From: Sulfuricurvum sp. IAE1
GTDB lineage: Bacteria > Campylobacterota > Campylobacteria > Campylobacterales > Sulfurimonadaceae
Direction of reading: 5' to 3'
NCBI RefSeq assembly: GCF_004347735.1
Contig: NZ_SLTI01000063.1
Coordinates: forward strand, 62,001 to 126,000
DNA: 64,000 nucleotides
In this document: positions 45,689 through 53,022 of the stretch, piece by piece
Numbering within the stretch: position 1 is the first letter of the stretch
Layout: each line of letters starts with the position of its first letter
The notes under the pieces: generated by a model
Databases searched by the model: none
The model's input: the letters and a program-made list of their open reading frames with translations, nothing else
What the model was told of the DNA's origin: nothing
Program-made: the position numbers and the translations under genes

Positions 45689-47217
45689 GCCGCTACTTTC
45701 TGGTGATCGATGCGGGGACGGGAAGCATCCGTTCCATTATTTTCGATACCCTGGGCAATCAGATCGCCATCGCTCAGTACGAATGGGACCATGTCGCCGA
45801 AGAGGGGGTGAACGGATCGATGGGATTTGATTTCGTCCGCGGCTGGGAACTCGCCAAGCGGTGTATCCGTGAGTCGATCGCCGCGGCACGGATCGAAGCT
45901 TCGGCAATCGTTGCGGTTTCGGCTTCGAGCATGCGCGAGGGGATTGTCGTTTACGACGATCAGAAGCGCGAGATTTGGGGAATCGCGAATGTCGACAGCC
46001 GGGCGGGATCGGAGGTCGCATTCCTCAAACGTCACGATCCGTTTTTGGAAAAAAGGTGTTACGCAAGCAGCGGGCAGACTTTTGCCCTCTCGGCCGCTCC
46101 GCGGCTGTTATGGCTGAAAAACAACCGGCCCTCATTGTACGAGCGTGCCCGCTATTTTACGATGATCAGCGACTGGATATTGTTCAAACTCAGCGGCGAA
46201 CTCGCTTCGGAACCTTCGAACGCGGGAACCGCCGGGGCCTTTAGCCTGATGCGGCGCGACTGGAACAAAAGCGAGTTCGAGCAGTGCGGTCTCAAAGATC
46301 TTTTCGTCCCGATCCGCGAAAGCGGGGAAGTTTTGGGGAAAGTGAGTTCGCAGGCATCACAGGAGACGGGGCTAAGCAGCGAAACGCTCGTCGTCATGGG
46401 GGGCGGTGACGTCCAGATCGGAACGGCGGGGCTGGGCGCCTCGAAGCTCGGTGACGCGGTGGTGCTCGGCGGAAGTTTCTGGCAGCAGGTGGTTAATATA
46501 CCCTCGGATGCTGCGCTTTCGGATACGATGGAGTTGCGCGTCAACCCCCATGTGGTACGCGGGATGTCCCAAGCCGAGGGGATCACCTTTTTTACGGGGC
46601 TCGTGATGCGGTGGTTCCGCAACACGTTCGGATGCGGTAAAAGCTACGCCGAACTCGAAGCGCTGGCGTCATCGGTTCCGCCCGGCTCTTATGGTATTGT
46701 CCCCATCTTCAGCGACCGGATGAACTATGGAGAGTGGATACACGCCTCGCCCTCGTTTTTGGGTCTTGGGCTCGATGAGAGCAAATACAACGTCGCTTCT
46801 ATGTTTCGCTCCCTTGAAGAAAACGCGTGCATCGTGAGTGCGATCAACCTTGACAATATCAAGGCTTTCAGCGGCGTTTCGCCGACGTCTCTGACGTTTG
46901 CCAGCGGTGCGTCGAACGGAACTTTGTGGTCGCAGATTCTGGCCGACGTGAGCGGGCTTGAGGTACGCGTTCCGGTAGTGAAAGAGGCGACGGCACTTGG
47001 GGTCGCGATGGCGGCGGGGATCGGAGCCGGAGTGTACGGCAGCTTTGAAGAGGCTGGAAAGAACATCGTCAAAATCGAACGGGTATACGAGCCGGACACG
47101 GCAAACCATGCACGTTACGCACAGATGAAGGAGAGATGGCTCAAAGCCTACGCCAAACAGATGGAGTTGGTTCGCGAGGGGACGCTGGAGCCGATGTGGA
47201 AGGCTCCTGGGATATAG
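45685..47217 (+). CDS. lsrK: Autoinducer-2 kinase, LsrK-like (FGGY family)
   Basis: 510 residues, FGGY sugar-kinase fold. It matches remembered LsrK sequence closely along its length: VIDAGTGSIRSIIFDTLGNQ, SASSMREGIVVYDD, NVDSRAG, MISDWILFKLSGELASEPSN, GGGDVQIGTAGLG, VLGGSFWQQVVN, VNPHVVRGMSQAEGI, FFTGLVMRWFRN, PIFSDRMNYGEW, and the ending MWKAPGI. LsrK phosphorylates the DPD form of AI-2 in the cytoplasm with ATP, trapping the signal. A kinase so similar to enteric LsrK is unusual in Campylobacterota and sits three genes from luxS. Confidence 0.88.
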   Translation: MSRYFLVIDAGTGSIRSIIFDTLGNQIAIAQYEWDHVAEEGVNGSMGFDFVRGWELAKRCIRESIAAARIEASAIVAVSASSMREGIVVYDDQKREIWGIANVDSRAGSEVAFLKRHDPFLEKRCYASSGQTFALSAAPRLLWLKNNRPSLYERARYFTMISDWILFKLSGELASEPSNAGTAGAFSLMRRDWNKSEFEQCGLKDLFVPIRESGEVLGKVSSQASQETGLSSETLVVMGGGDVQIGTAGLGASKLGDAVVLGGSFWQQVVNIPSDAALSDTMELRVNPHVVRGMSQAEGITFFTGLVMRWFRNTFGCGKSYAELEALASSVPPGSYGIVPIFSDRMNYGEWIHASPSFLGLGLDESKYNVASMFRSLEENACIVSAINLDNIKAFSGVSPTSLTFASGASNGTLWSQILADVSGLEVRVPVVKEATALGVAMAAGIGAGVYGSFEEAGKNIVKIERVYEPDTANHARYAQMKERWLKAYAKQMELVREGTLEPMWKAPGI

Positions 47218-47283
47218 CATGCAACCGTGCACGGGCTTTGTGTTGAAGACGGAGTGCCCTTTAGGTGAAACGCACTATAATGA

Positions 47284-47589
47284 TTAAAACCCGTACGCCT
47301 TTTCATCGAGCAGGTCGAGCTCTTCGGTGTATTTGTCGTCCACGTACGGCTCGTAGTGCGATTTGTAATAGGCGTAATGCTCGGTGTGCTTGTGCCCTTC
47401 GAGCGCTTCCTCGTTTTCCCACGACTCGATAGCAAAAAATTTTCTCGGGTTGACCTGCGACTGGAAGATGTAGTAGAACAGGCAGCCGGGCTCTTTAAGG
47501 GATGGGGCGACCATGTCTTCAAGCAGCTTTTTGACCGTTGCGATGTGTTCTTCTTTGGCGATGAACGTCACTTTTTTCGTAATTTTCAT
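47284..47589 (-). CDS. ABM-domain protein, LsrG-like or YgiN-like
   Basis: 101 residues, a single antibiotic-biosynthesis-monooxygenase (ferredoxin-like) domain: KKVTFIAKEEHIATVKKLLE, PGCLFYYIFQSQVNPRKFFA, ESWENEEALEGHKHTEHYAY. In E. coli, LsrG, an ABM protein, isomerises phospho-DPD after LsrK. The neighbourhood makes that role attractive, but ABM proteins also act as quinol monooxygenases, and the sequence alone does not separate them. Opposite strand to lsrK and upstream of the aldolase on the same strand side, 70 bases from it. Confidence 0.7.
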   Translation of the reverse strand: MKITKKVTFIAKEEHIATVKKLLEDMVAPSLKEPGCLFYYIFQSQVNPRKFFAIESWENEEALEGHKHTEHYAYYKSHYEPYVDDKYTEELDLLDEKAYGF

Positions 47590-47658
47590 AATCTCATTCC
47601 TTTTAAATTTTGATTGAATCCGCTTCTGCGCAGCTACACGCCGCCGAACGGGTCAGGC

Positions 47659-48837
47659 TCACTGGGCGTTTTTCAGTTTGGCCTGCTCCAGTTCCCAATA
47701 TTCCATCTGAAACATCTGCGCGAGGCTGAGCGATTTCCATCCGCCCAGCTGTTCGGCCGAGAGGATTGCGGTGATCGTGTGCTTGACGATATCGCCGATA
47801 ATGCGCGACTCTTTTTCGTCTTTGCCCAGCACGACGATGCCCACCCCTTTGATCACGGCGTAACGGGGGGCAAGGTCGAGGCAGATGTGCTCCTGCGAGG
47901 CGTTGGCTTCAAAATAGGCTTTATAGTCTTGCGCAAATTTCGAAATCCCCTCGGCGATATCGCCATCGATAATGGCGGGGAAAGGTTTGATCCGGATAAC
48001 GTGTTCGGGGGTCAATCCTCCCTTTTTGACCAGGGCATCGAGATCTGGGAGGATGCTGAACAATTGGGCACGCGGCGAATCGATCATCAGGGGGAAAAGT
48101 TCGCATCCCCGGAGTTTTGCCGCTTCGGCGGCTACGGCGCGGGGGATATCGGGATCGCTTTTCCCCTCGCAGTCGCCGCAGGCGAGGGTGACGCGCTCGG
48201 CCAGATGCGTTTCGGCGACGGTGACGATATGGATCATCTTCTCATAGGCGCGCTTGGCATCGTCATCAAACGTAAAGACGCCGTGGTGCATCAGTATGAT
48301 CCCTGAGAGGGTATTCCAGTCGACGGTTCTGGTGATTTCGTAGATGTGTTTCGCCAGCTCGAACCCGGGCATCACGTAATCGACGATGAGCATGTTTTCG
48401 CCGTAGAGCTCTTGTACCAGTGCTTTGCCCTCCGGGGTATTGGTGAGGGTCACGACCGCGTCGGCATGGGTGTGGTCGACGTAGGCAAAGGGGATGATGG
48501 CGTGGAGTATCGCTTCGATCGAGGGGTTGGGGGCGCTTTGGTCCGCCATCGCTTCACGCTGCTCTTTGACCATCTGGGTGTCCGAGAGGGTTTCGCGTTC
48601 CGCCATTGCGCACAGGGTTCCCAGATCGACCGGGGAAAATCCCGGTTTTTCGATCGTATCGAGATTCCATCCGGACCCTTTGACGTAAAGGGTATCGCCG
48701 ATTTTCACGGAGGTATTCCCGCCGCCGTGCAGGACGAGATCGCTCTCCTGCCCCAGCAGCCGGGAGGTATAGACCCGCATCGCAAGGGGGTCGTTTCGGT
48801 ATTGAACGGCGGTAGCGTCGTCGAAAAGGCTTTTCAT
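47659..48837 (-). CDS. Class II aldolase/adducin-family protein (RhaD-type N-terminal half)
   Basis: 392 residues. Class II aldolase core: LVLHGGGNTSVKI and LYVKGSGWNL (phosphate and backbone sites), zinc ligands in VDHTHADAVVTLTNTPEG (two His) and LMHHGVFTF (third His). The long C-terminal extension (about 250-392) resembles the linker of bifunctional rhamnulose-1-phosphate aldolase/dehydrogenases, but the dehydrogenase half is absent, so this is a stand-alone aldolase. It could cleave a phosphorylated DPD derivative (inference from lsrK and luxS) or a deoxy-sugar phosphate. Divergent from luxS across 95 bases. Confidence 0.78.
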   Translation of the reverse strand: MKSLFDDATAVQYRNDPLAMRVYTSRLLGQESDLVLHGGGNTSVKIGDTLYVKGSGWNLDTIEKPGFSPVDLGTLCAMAERETLSDTQMVKEQREAMADQSAPNPSIEAILHAIIPFAYVDHTHADAVVTLTNTPEGKALVQELYGENMLIVDYVMPGFELAKHIYEITRTVDWNTLSGIILMHHGVFTFDDDAKRAYEKMIHIVTVAETHLAERVTLACGDCEGKSDPDIPRAVAAEAAKLRGCELFPLMIDSPRAQLFSILPDLDALVKKGGLTPEHVIRIKPFPAIIDGDIAEGISKFAQDYKAYFEANASQEHICLDLAPRYAVIKGVGIVVLGKDEKESRIIGDIVKHTITAILSAEQLGGWKSLSLAQMFQMEYWELEQAKLKNAQ

Positions 48838-48865
48838 AGGGTTACACCTTTGGTTTAATCCACGA

Positions 48866-48871
48866 ATTATA
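48866..48871 (-). promoter_or_regulatory. -10 element of the aldolase gene
   Basis: TATAAT on the minus strand, 29 bases before the aldolase ATG. Confidence 0.6.
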
Positions 48872-48893
48872 GCGATGCAATAGTGAAATATGC

Positions 48894-48899
48894 TACTAT
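48894..48899 (+). promoter_or_regulatory. -10 element of luxS
   Basis: TACTAT, 34 bases before luxS and back to back with the aldolase promoter, so both may answer to one regulator. AAGGA lies before the ATG. Confidence 0.5.
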
Positions 48900-48932
48900 T
48901 ACCCCCAATAAAGACCGAATTTAAGGATACCT

Positions 48933-49439
48933 ATGCCGCTACTTGACAGTTTTTGCGTTGACCACACCATTATGCCCGCCCCGGCCGTACGCCGTGCCAA
49001 AGGGATGAAAACCCCCAAAGGGGACGATATCACCGTTTTTGATCTGCGCTTTTGCCGTCCGAACGAAAAAACCCTCTCGCCCGAGGGGATCCATACGCTC
49101 GAACACCTCTTCGCGGGGTTCATGCGCGATCATCTCAATTCGGATAAAACCGAAATCATCGACATCTCTCCGATGGGATGCCGCACCGGGTTTTACATGA
49201 GCGTGATCGGTACTCCCAGCGAAGAGGAAGTTGCCGACGCGTGGGAAGCGTCGATGAAAGACATCCTTGAGGTGAAATCCCAAAACGATATTCCCGAGCT
49301 CAACATCTACCAGTGCGGGACGTACAAAATGCACTCGCTCGAAGACGCCAAGGCGATCGCCACCGATGTATTGCGCAAAGACATCGACATCATGGACAAC
49401 GAAGCGCTCAAACTTGATCTCTCCAAGGTAAACGGCTGA
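48933..49439 (+). CDS. luxS: S-ribosylhomocysteine lyase
   Basis: 168 residues. Metal site [14 protein letters not shown] (HxxEH) and the second-shell CG in YQCGTY; start [20 protein letters not shown]. LuxS splits S-ribosylhomocysteine into homocysteine and DPD, the AI-2 precursor, completing the activated-methyl cycle. The catalytic Cys of LuxS is in MGCRTGFYM. It overlaps the next small gene by 1 base. Confidence 0.97.
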   Translation: MPLLDSFCVDHTIMPAPAVRRAKGMKTPKGDDITVFDLRFCRPNEKTLSPEGIHTLEHLFAGFMRDHLNSDKTEIIDISPMGCRTGFYMSVIGTPSEEEVADAWEASMKDILEVKSQNDIPELNIYQCGTYKMHSLEDAKAIATDVLRKDIDIMDNEALKLDLSKVNG

Positions 49440-49741
49440 TGATCCTCCTTTTGCCTCTCAACGGGGACGATACCCAGGAATCGGAGCTGACCGGCATCCT
49501 GAACGTCCGATTCTGGGCCACGGTCGAGGTGGAAGAGGGCCGTGTCGTCGAGATCAACTTTTACCCGGACCGCTCCGGGATCGAGACCCCATGCGATGCG
49601 GTCATCGTCATGAACAATTACGAGCCCGTGATGGAGTTTCTCGATCAGCAGATGATGGTTCTTGTCGCCCACACGCAACGCACCATCGACGATATCGTCG
49701 AAGCGTATCTCTTCCGCGAATTGCACGATTTGTCACTCTAA
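49439..49741 (+). CDS. 100-residue protein of unknown function coupled to luxS
   Basis: ATG shares the A of the luxS TGA, so translation is coupled. The acidic product (ILLLPLNGDDTQESELTGIL, then FWATVEVEEGRVVEINFYPD, CDAVIVMNNYEPVMEFLDQQ, ending VEAYLFRELHDLSL) has the alternation of an alpha/beta domain with no signal peptide. It distantly recalls the dinitrogenase-cofactor-binding (NifX-like) fold, but this is not firm. The coupling suggests a link to methyl-cycle or AI-2 metabolism; no function can be given. Confidence 0.6.
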   Translation: MILLLPLNGDDTQESELTGILNVRFWATVEVEEGRVVEINFYPDRSGIETPCDAVIVMNNYEPVMEFLDQQMMVLVAHTQRTIDDIVEAYLFRELHDLSL

Positions 49742-49753
49742 CCCGATCCGTCC

Positions 49754-50233
49754 ATGATCACGTCGCTGCTCCATCCCACCCCCCATACGAAAATCATGCT
49801 GGCAACCAGCCATCTGGATACTCTTGGGGAGGAGCTGGACCGTTTCCTCTCTCCCTATGAGGGGCGGATCGACCTTTCGCTTTTTCCCGGGGAACACCAA
49901 AGCTTCAGCCTCGCCACCTTTCACAAAACGTTTTCGATCAAAGACTACCGCTCGCCCGCTGGGGGCGTTCCGCGCGATTACGCCGCCGTGATCGTACAGG
50001 ATGTGCTGCACAATCACGAAACCCCGCAGAAATTTTTGCAGCTTGCGTACCGGACACTCCTGAACGCTTCGGAGATCATCATCGTCCAAAAAAACGGCTC
50101 GATGGAGATTGCCGAGGTTGAAGCGCTCCTCGATGAAGCGGAGTTCCGCGCGATCAATGCGATCGGCGGCCTGATTGATGGGCATGAGGTGATTGTGGGG
50201 AAAAAGATGCACATGTGGGGTAAAGGGCTATGA
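49754..50233 (+). CDS. Unknown protein, possibly reduced methyltransferase-like
   Basis: 159 residues. Central part DYAAVIVQDVLHNHETPQKF, then LAYRTLLNASEIIIVQKNGS and VEALLDEAEFRAINAIGGLI recalls the second half of a class I SAM methyltransferase, but the glycine-rich SAM loop is missing. Overlaps the following methyltransferase gene by 4 bases, suggesting a shared role. No family recognised; it may be a degenerate or pseudo-enzyme partner. Confidence 0.5.
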   Translation: MITSLLHPTPHTKIMLATSHLDTLGEELDRFLSPYEGRIDLSLFPGEHQSFSLATFHKTFSIKDYRSPAGGVPRDYAAVIVQDVLHNHETPQKFLQLAYRTLLNASEIIIVQKNGSMEIAEVEALLDEAEFRAINAIGGLIDGHEVIVGKKMHMWGKGL

Positions 50234-50976
50234 AGCGATGGGTGCAAAGCGACGACGGCAGCTATACCGCGTATAGCAGCGAGTACGACGAACACTACCA
50301 CTCGACCAAGGACGGGGCGCTTAACGAATCGCTCAAAAAACATATCGAGCCCGCTTTTAAGCTGCATGCGCAAAAAGAGCATCTGCGCATCATAGACATC
50401 TGTTTCGGGTTGGGATTCAATACGCTTCTGAGCCTCCATTACCGCGATGCCTATTATCCCGATACGACGCTCGAAATCTATTCACCCGAACTTGACGGCG
50501 ATCTGGTCGCTTCGCTGGTCGATTTTCCCTACCCCGAAATATTTGAACCGTACCGAAACATCATCACCGACATCGCAATGCTCGGCGGTTATGAGGACGA
50601 GCGGACGCAGATCACCGTGGAGATCGCAGACGCGAGGGTAGCGATACGGGAACTCTCGGGGGAGTGGGACGTCTGCTACCAGGACGCGTTCAGCCCGCAG
50701 ACCAATCCGATGCTGTGGACGCGGGAATATTTTGCCGATGTGGCAGGGCTGATGGGGGAGGAGGGGGTCGTGACGACTTATTCGACGGCGCTGGCCACCC
50801 GATTGGCTTTACATGAAAACGGATTTCACGTCTATCTCAATACGGGCAAGGGGTATCGTAACGCGACGATCGCTTCACGGCGAGAACTGGCCGGGTACAC
50901 GAAAGTCGATATGGCACACAAGATTGCCTGCAACCCCGATGCACGGAGCCTTAGCGACGAAAGTCCGGGTCTTTGA
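50230..50976 (+). CDS. MnmC-type tRNA methyltransferase domain protein (MnmD-like)
   Basis: 248 residues. MnmC methyltransferase features: GSYTAYSSEYDEHYHSTKDG at the N-terminus, SAM site IIDICFGLGFNTLLSL, and the signature QDAFSPQTNPMLWTREYFA, then TYSTALATRLALHENGF. It methylates nm5U34 to mnm5U34 in certain tRNAs. The FAD oxidase half of bifunctional MnmC is absent, as in MnmD enzymes. mnmG, acting earlier on the same tRNA base, lies 2 kb away. Convergent overlap of 26 bases with the next gene. Confidence 0.85.
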   Translation: MKRWVQSDDGSYTAYSSEYDEHYHSTKDGALNESLKKHIEPAFKLHAQKEHLRIIDICFGLGFNTLLSLHYRDAYYPDTTLEIYSPELDGDLVASLVDFPYPEIFEPYRNIITDIAMLGGYEDERTQITVEIADARVAIRELSGEWDVCYQDAFSPQTNPMLWTREYFADVAGLMGEEGVVTTYSTALATRLALHENGFHVYLNTGKGYRNATIASRRELAGYTKVDMAHKIACNPDARSLSDESPGL

Positions 50977-51262
50977 AGCGGTAGTGCTCGATCAGGTGGC
51001 GGAGGCGGTTCCCGTTGAAGCGCCAGAAGTGCTTGGGATCGAATTCAGGGTGTGATGTCATGCGCTGAAAGAGGGCTTCTTCATCCAACCCCGGCTCATT
51101 TCGATCGCACTCGACCATGATCCGCTCGAGCAGCTCCACCGATTCGGGGGTCGTATCGTCGTCGCTGAGGCGTCGGACCGGGAGAAAAGCGTACAGCTTC
51201 CAGACGGTGAGGATCACTCCTCCGACGAACGATCCCAGCATAATCCATTCGAGCGGTTTCAT
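50951..51262 (-). CDS. Small membrane-anchored protein of unknown function
   Basis: 103 residues, starting at the ATG that follows AAGGAAATATTC (minus strand) at 51262. One N-terminal membrane helix (about 4-24, EWIMLGSFVGGVILTVWKL), then a soluble part with DDDTTPESVELLERIMVECD and a basic C-terminus HPEFDPKHFWRFNGNRLRHL. No family recognised. Its 3' end overlaps the methyltransferase gene on the other strand. Confidence 0.55.
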   Translation of the reverse strand: MKPLEWIMLGSFVGGVILTVWKLYAFLPVRRLSDDDTTPESVELLERIMVECDRNEPGLDEEALFQRMTSHPEFDPKHFWRFNGNRLRHLIEHYRFKDPDFRR

Positions 51263-51319
51263 GAATATTTCCTTTCTCCCCCGCAAGGGGCAAGCTTTAG
51301 CGCCATAGCGGCCAGCGTA

Positions 51320-51344
51320 GACGAAGGGATTTTATTCCTTCGTC
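51320..51344. terminator. Hairpin downstream of ribE
   Basis: GACGAAGG (51320-51327), 9-base loop, CCTTCGTC (51337-51344), 8 bases beyond the ribE stop on the minus strand. It lacks a T-run, so termination is tentative. Confidence 0.45.
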
Positions 51345-51351
51345 GTTCAAA

Positions 51352-51966
51352 TTAGTATAAAGAATGGATGCGGTCGATGTCGTCCCAGCTCATCCCTTTG
51401 GGCTTCGAAGCGCTCAGGATGTGGCGGATGTATCGCGCGAAAACGTCCGTTTCGATGTTGACGCGGGTCCCTTTTTTATAGGTACCGAAGAGCGTTTCGC
51501 GCATCGTGATCGGGATGATGGTGAGGCGGAAGGCATCTTCGTATACGTCGTTGACGGTGAGGCTCACCCCGTCGATCGTAATCGAGCCCTTGGGCGGGAT
51601 CAGCGGGATAAACCCGCTATCGACCTCAATGATCACGTCGTAGCTGTTGCCGTTGTCGGTAATGGAGCTGACGGTACCGATCGTGTCGACGTGCCCCTGG
51701 ACGATATGCCCCTCGAACCGGTCTCCCATTGCCATTGCCGGTTCGATGTGTACTTGACCTGAGAGTTTTTCGGTCGCGATGTGCTCAAGGGTTTCGGGGG
51801 AGAGTTCGACGGTAAAGCCGTCGTTTTCGATGCTGACGACCGAGAGGCAGGTGCCGTTGATTGCAATCGAATCGCCCAGTTTCGGTTTGTGGCGCGCTTT
51901 GAGTGCAAGGCGGTTGGCGCTGAAGTTTTTGACACTCGCCATCTCCCGGATCAATCCCGTAAACAT
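51352..51966 (-). CDS. ribE: Riboflavin synthase
   Basis: 204 residues with the duplicated lumazine-binding beta-barrels: MFTGLIREMASVKNF and GTCLSVVSI in the first half, and FEGHIVQGHVDTIGTV, GSITIDGVSLTVNDV in the second. It dismutates two 6,7-dimethyl-8-ribityllumazine molecules into riboflavin and a pyrimidine. Single gene; no FMN riboswitch was seen upstream. It lies 12 bases after the Sel1-repeat gene, which may share its transcript. Confidence 0.94.
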   Translation of the reverse strand: MFTGLIREMASVKNFSANRLALKARHKPKLGDSIAINGTCLSVVSIENDGFTVELSPETLEHIATEKLSGQVHIEPAMAMGDRFEGHIVQGHVDTIGTVSSITDNGNSYDVIIEVDSGFIPLIPPKGSITIDGVSLTVNDVYEDAFRLTIIPITMRETLFGTYKKGTRVNIETDVFARYIRHILSASKPKGMSWDDIDRIHSLY

Positions 51967-51978
51967 GAAACCCCTTCG

Positions 51979-52662
51979 TTAAAATACTATTTTACCCTCT
52001 TCCTGCAAGGAACGGATAATTTGTTTGGCTTTTTCGTGGCCGTTATAGGCCGCTTTGCGGCACCATTCGAGTGCGGCGTCGTGGTCTGCGTCGCACCCGA
52101 GCCCCTGATCGTGCATCAATCCGAGGTTGTACTGCGCTTCGGGGAGGTTCATTTGCGCGGCGCGCGAAAAACAGACGAAGGCACGGGCATAATCCTGCGG
52201 GACGCCGTGCCCCTCTTTATAAAGGACGCCGAGGTTGTTAAAGGCGTTCGCGTTCCCCCGTTTTGCCCCCTCTTCGTACCAAAAGGCCGCTTCGGAGAAA
52301 TTCTGGACGCATCCCAGTCCCCGCTCCAGGCTCAGTCCCGCTTCGTATTGCGCCTGGGGAAATCCCAGGATCGCCGAACGCAGGAGCAGTTCGTGCGCTT
52401 TGAACTGGTCGTGCGCCACCCCCGCCCCGTCGGCGTACATCAGGGCGAGGTTGTAGATCGCCGCGGGTTCGTCGTGTTCGGCCGCCTGAGAGTAGAGGGC
52501 GAACGCTTTGTCGAGCGAGGGTTCGGTCCCCAGCCCTTTTTGGTACATGTATCCCAGCGATGCCACCGCGGTGGGGTTTCCCTCCCGCGCGAGTGCCTCG
52601 AACCGCGTCAGCGCGGCTGCGTAATCGCCGTTGTTGAAAGCTTCCAATGCATCGTGAAGCAT
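51979..52662 (-). CDS. Sel1-like repeat protein
   Basis: 227 residues made of about six 36-residue SLR units, each with the pattern A...LG.MY..G.G...D...A...Y..AA (for example VASLGYMYQKGLGTEPSLDK, AIYNLALMYADGAGVAHDQF, AFNNLGVLYKEGHGVPQDYA, AQYNLGLMHDQGLGCDADHD). No signal peptide at the start, so it is cytoplasmic unless a different start is used. H. pylori Hcp proteins are secreted Sel1 proteins with cysteines per repeat; those cysteines are lacking here. Scaffold role, partner unknown. Confidence 0.85.
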   Translation of the reverse strand: MLHDALEAFNNGDYAAALTRFEALAREGNPTAVASLGYMYQKGLGTEPSLDKAFALYSQAAEHDEPAAIYNLALMYADGAGVAHDQFKAHELLLRSAILGFPQAQYEAGLSLERGLGCVQNFSEAAFWYEEGAKRGNANAFNNLGVLYKEGHGVPQDYARAFVCFSRAAQMNLPEAQYNLGLMHDQGLGCDADHDAALEWCRKAAYNGHEKAKQIIRSLQEEGKIVF

Positions 52663-52705
52663 CGATTCGCTCCTTTGCGTTTTTCGGGATTATAGCGGCG
52701 CACCC

Positions 52706-52903
52706 TTAACGGCGCACCTTCCGGTGGCTCCGCTGTTTTTCCTTAAGGAGGGTTACAACATCTTTGAGCTCCTCTTTTTTCTTGAGCAGCTCGTCGCGGA
52801 TCATGTGCTCCTCGTCGCCGTCGATTTCGGGATCGTACTCGACGGGTGAGGGGTCGTAGTTTTTCAGCATCTCTTCCAATGTCAGGGGTTTGTCGTTTTT
52901 CAT
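52706..52903 (-). CDS. 65-residue acidic/basic protein of unknown function
   Basis: Short soluble protein, LTLEEMLKNYDPSPVEYDPE followed by a charged coiled-coil (DELLKKKEELKDVVTLLKEK) and a basic end RSHRKVRR. A tail of this kind could bind nucleic acid. No family recognised. It has its own upstream TAGAAT-like minus-strand hexamer near 52936-52941. Confidence 0.5.
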   Translation of the reverse strand: MKNDKPLTLEEMLKNYDPSPVEYDPEIDGDEEHMIRDELLKKKEELKDVVTLLKEKQRSHRKVRR

Positions 52904-52983
52904 GGCAATCGCTCGTCATCAAAAGGTTTTCTTAATTCTAGGCTATTTTTCCTTTGGATTTTATAGGTTTCAACAATCAAGGT

Positions 52984-52989
52984 TATAAT
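52984..52989 (+). promoter_or_regulatory. -10 element of mnmG
   Basis: TATAAT, 34 bases before the mnmG ATG. Confidence 0.65.
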
Positions 52990-53022
52990 TGCGTTCAAAG
53001 AATGTAGTAAAGAAGCACAATC

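Noticed and set aside
51263-51351. FMN riboswitch near ribE
   Set aside because: ribE is transcribed leftwards from the Sel1-repeat side, so this segment is downstream of it, and the small hairpins here do not show the conserved FMN-aptamer sequences.
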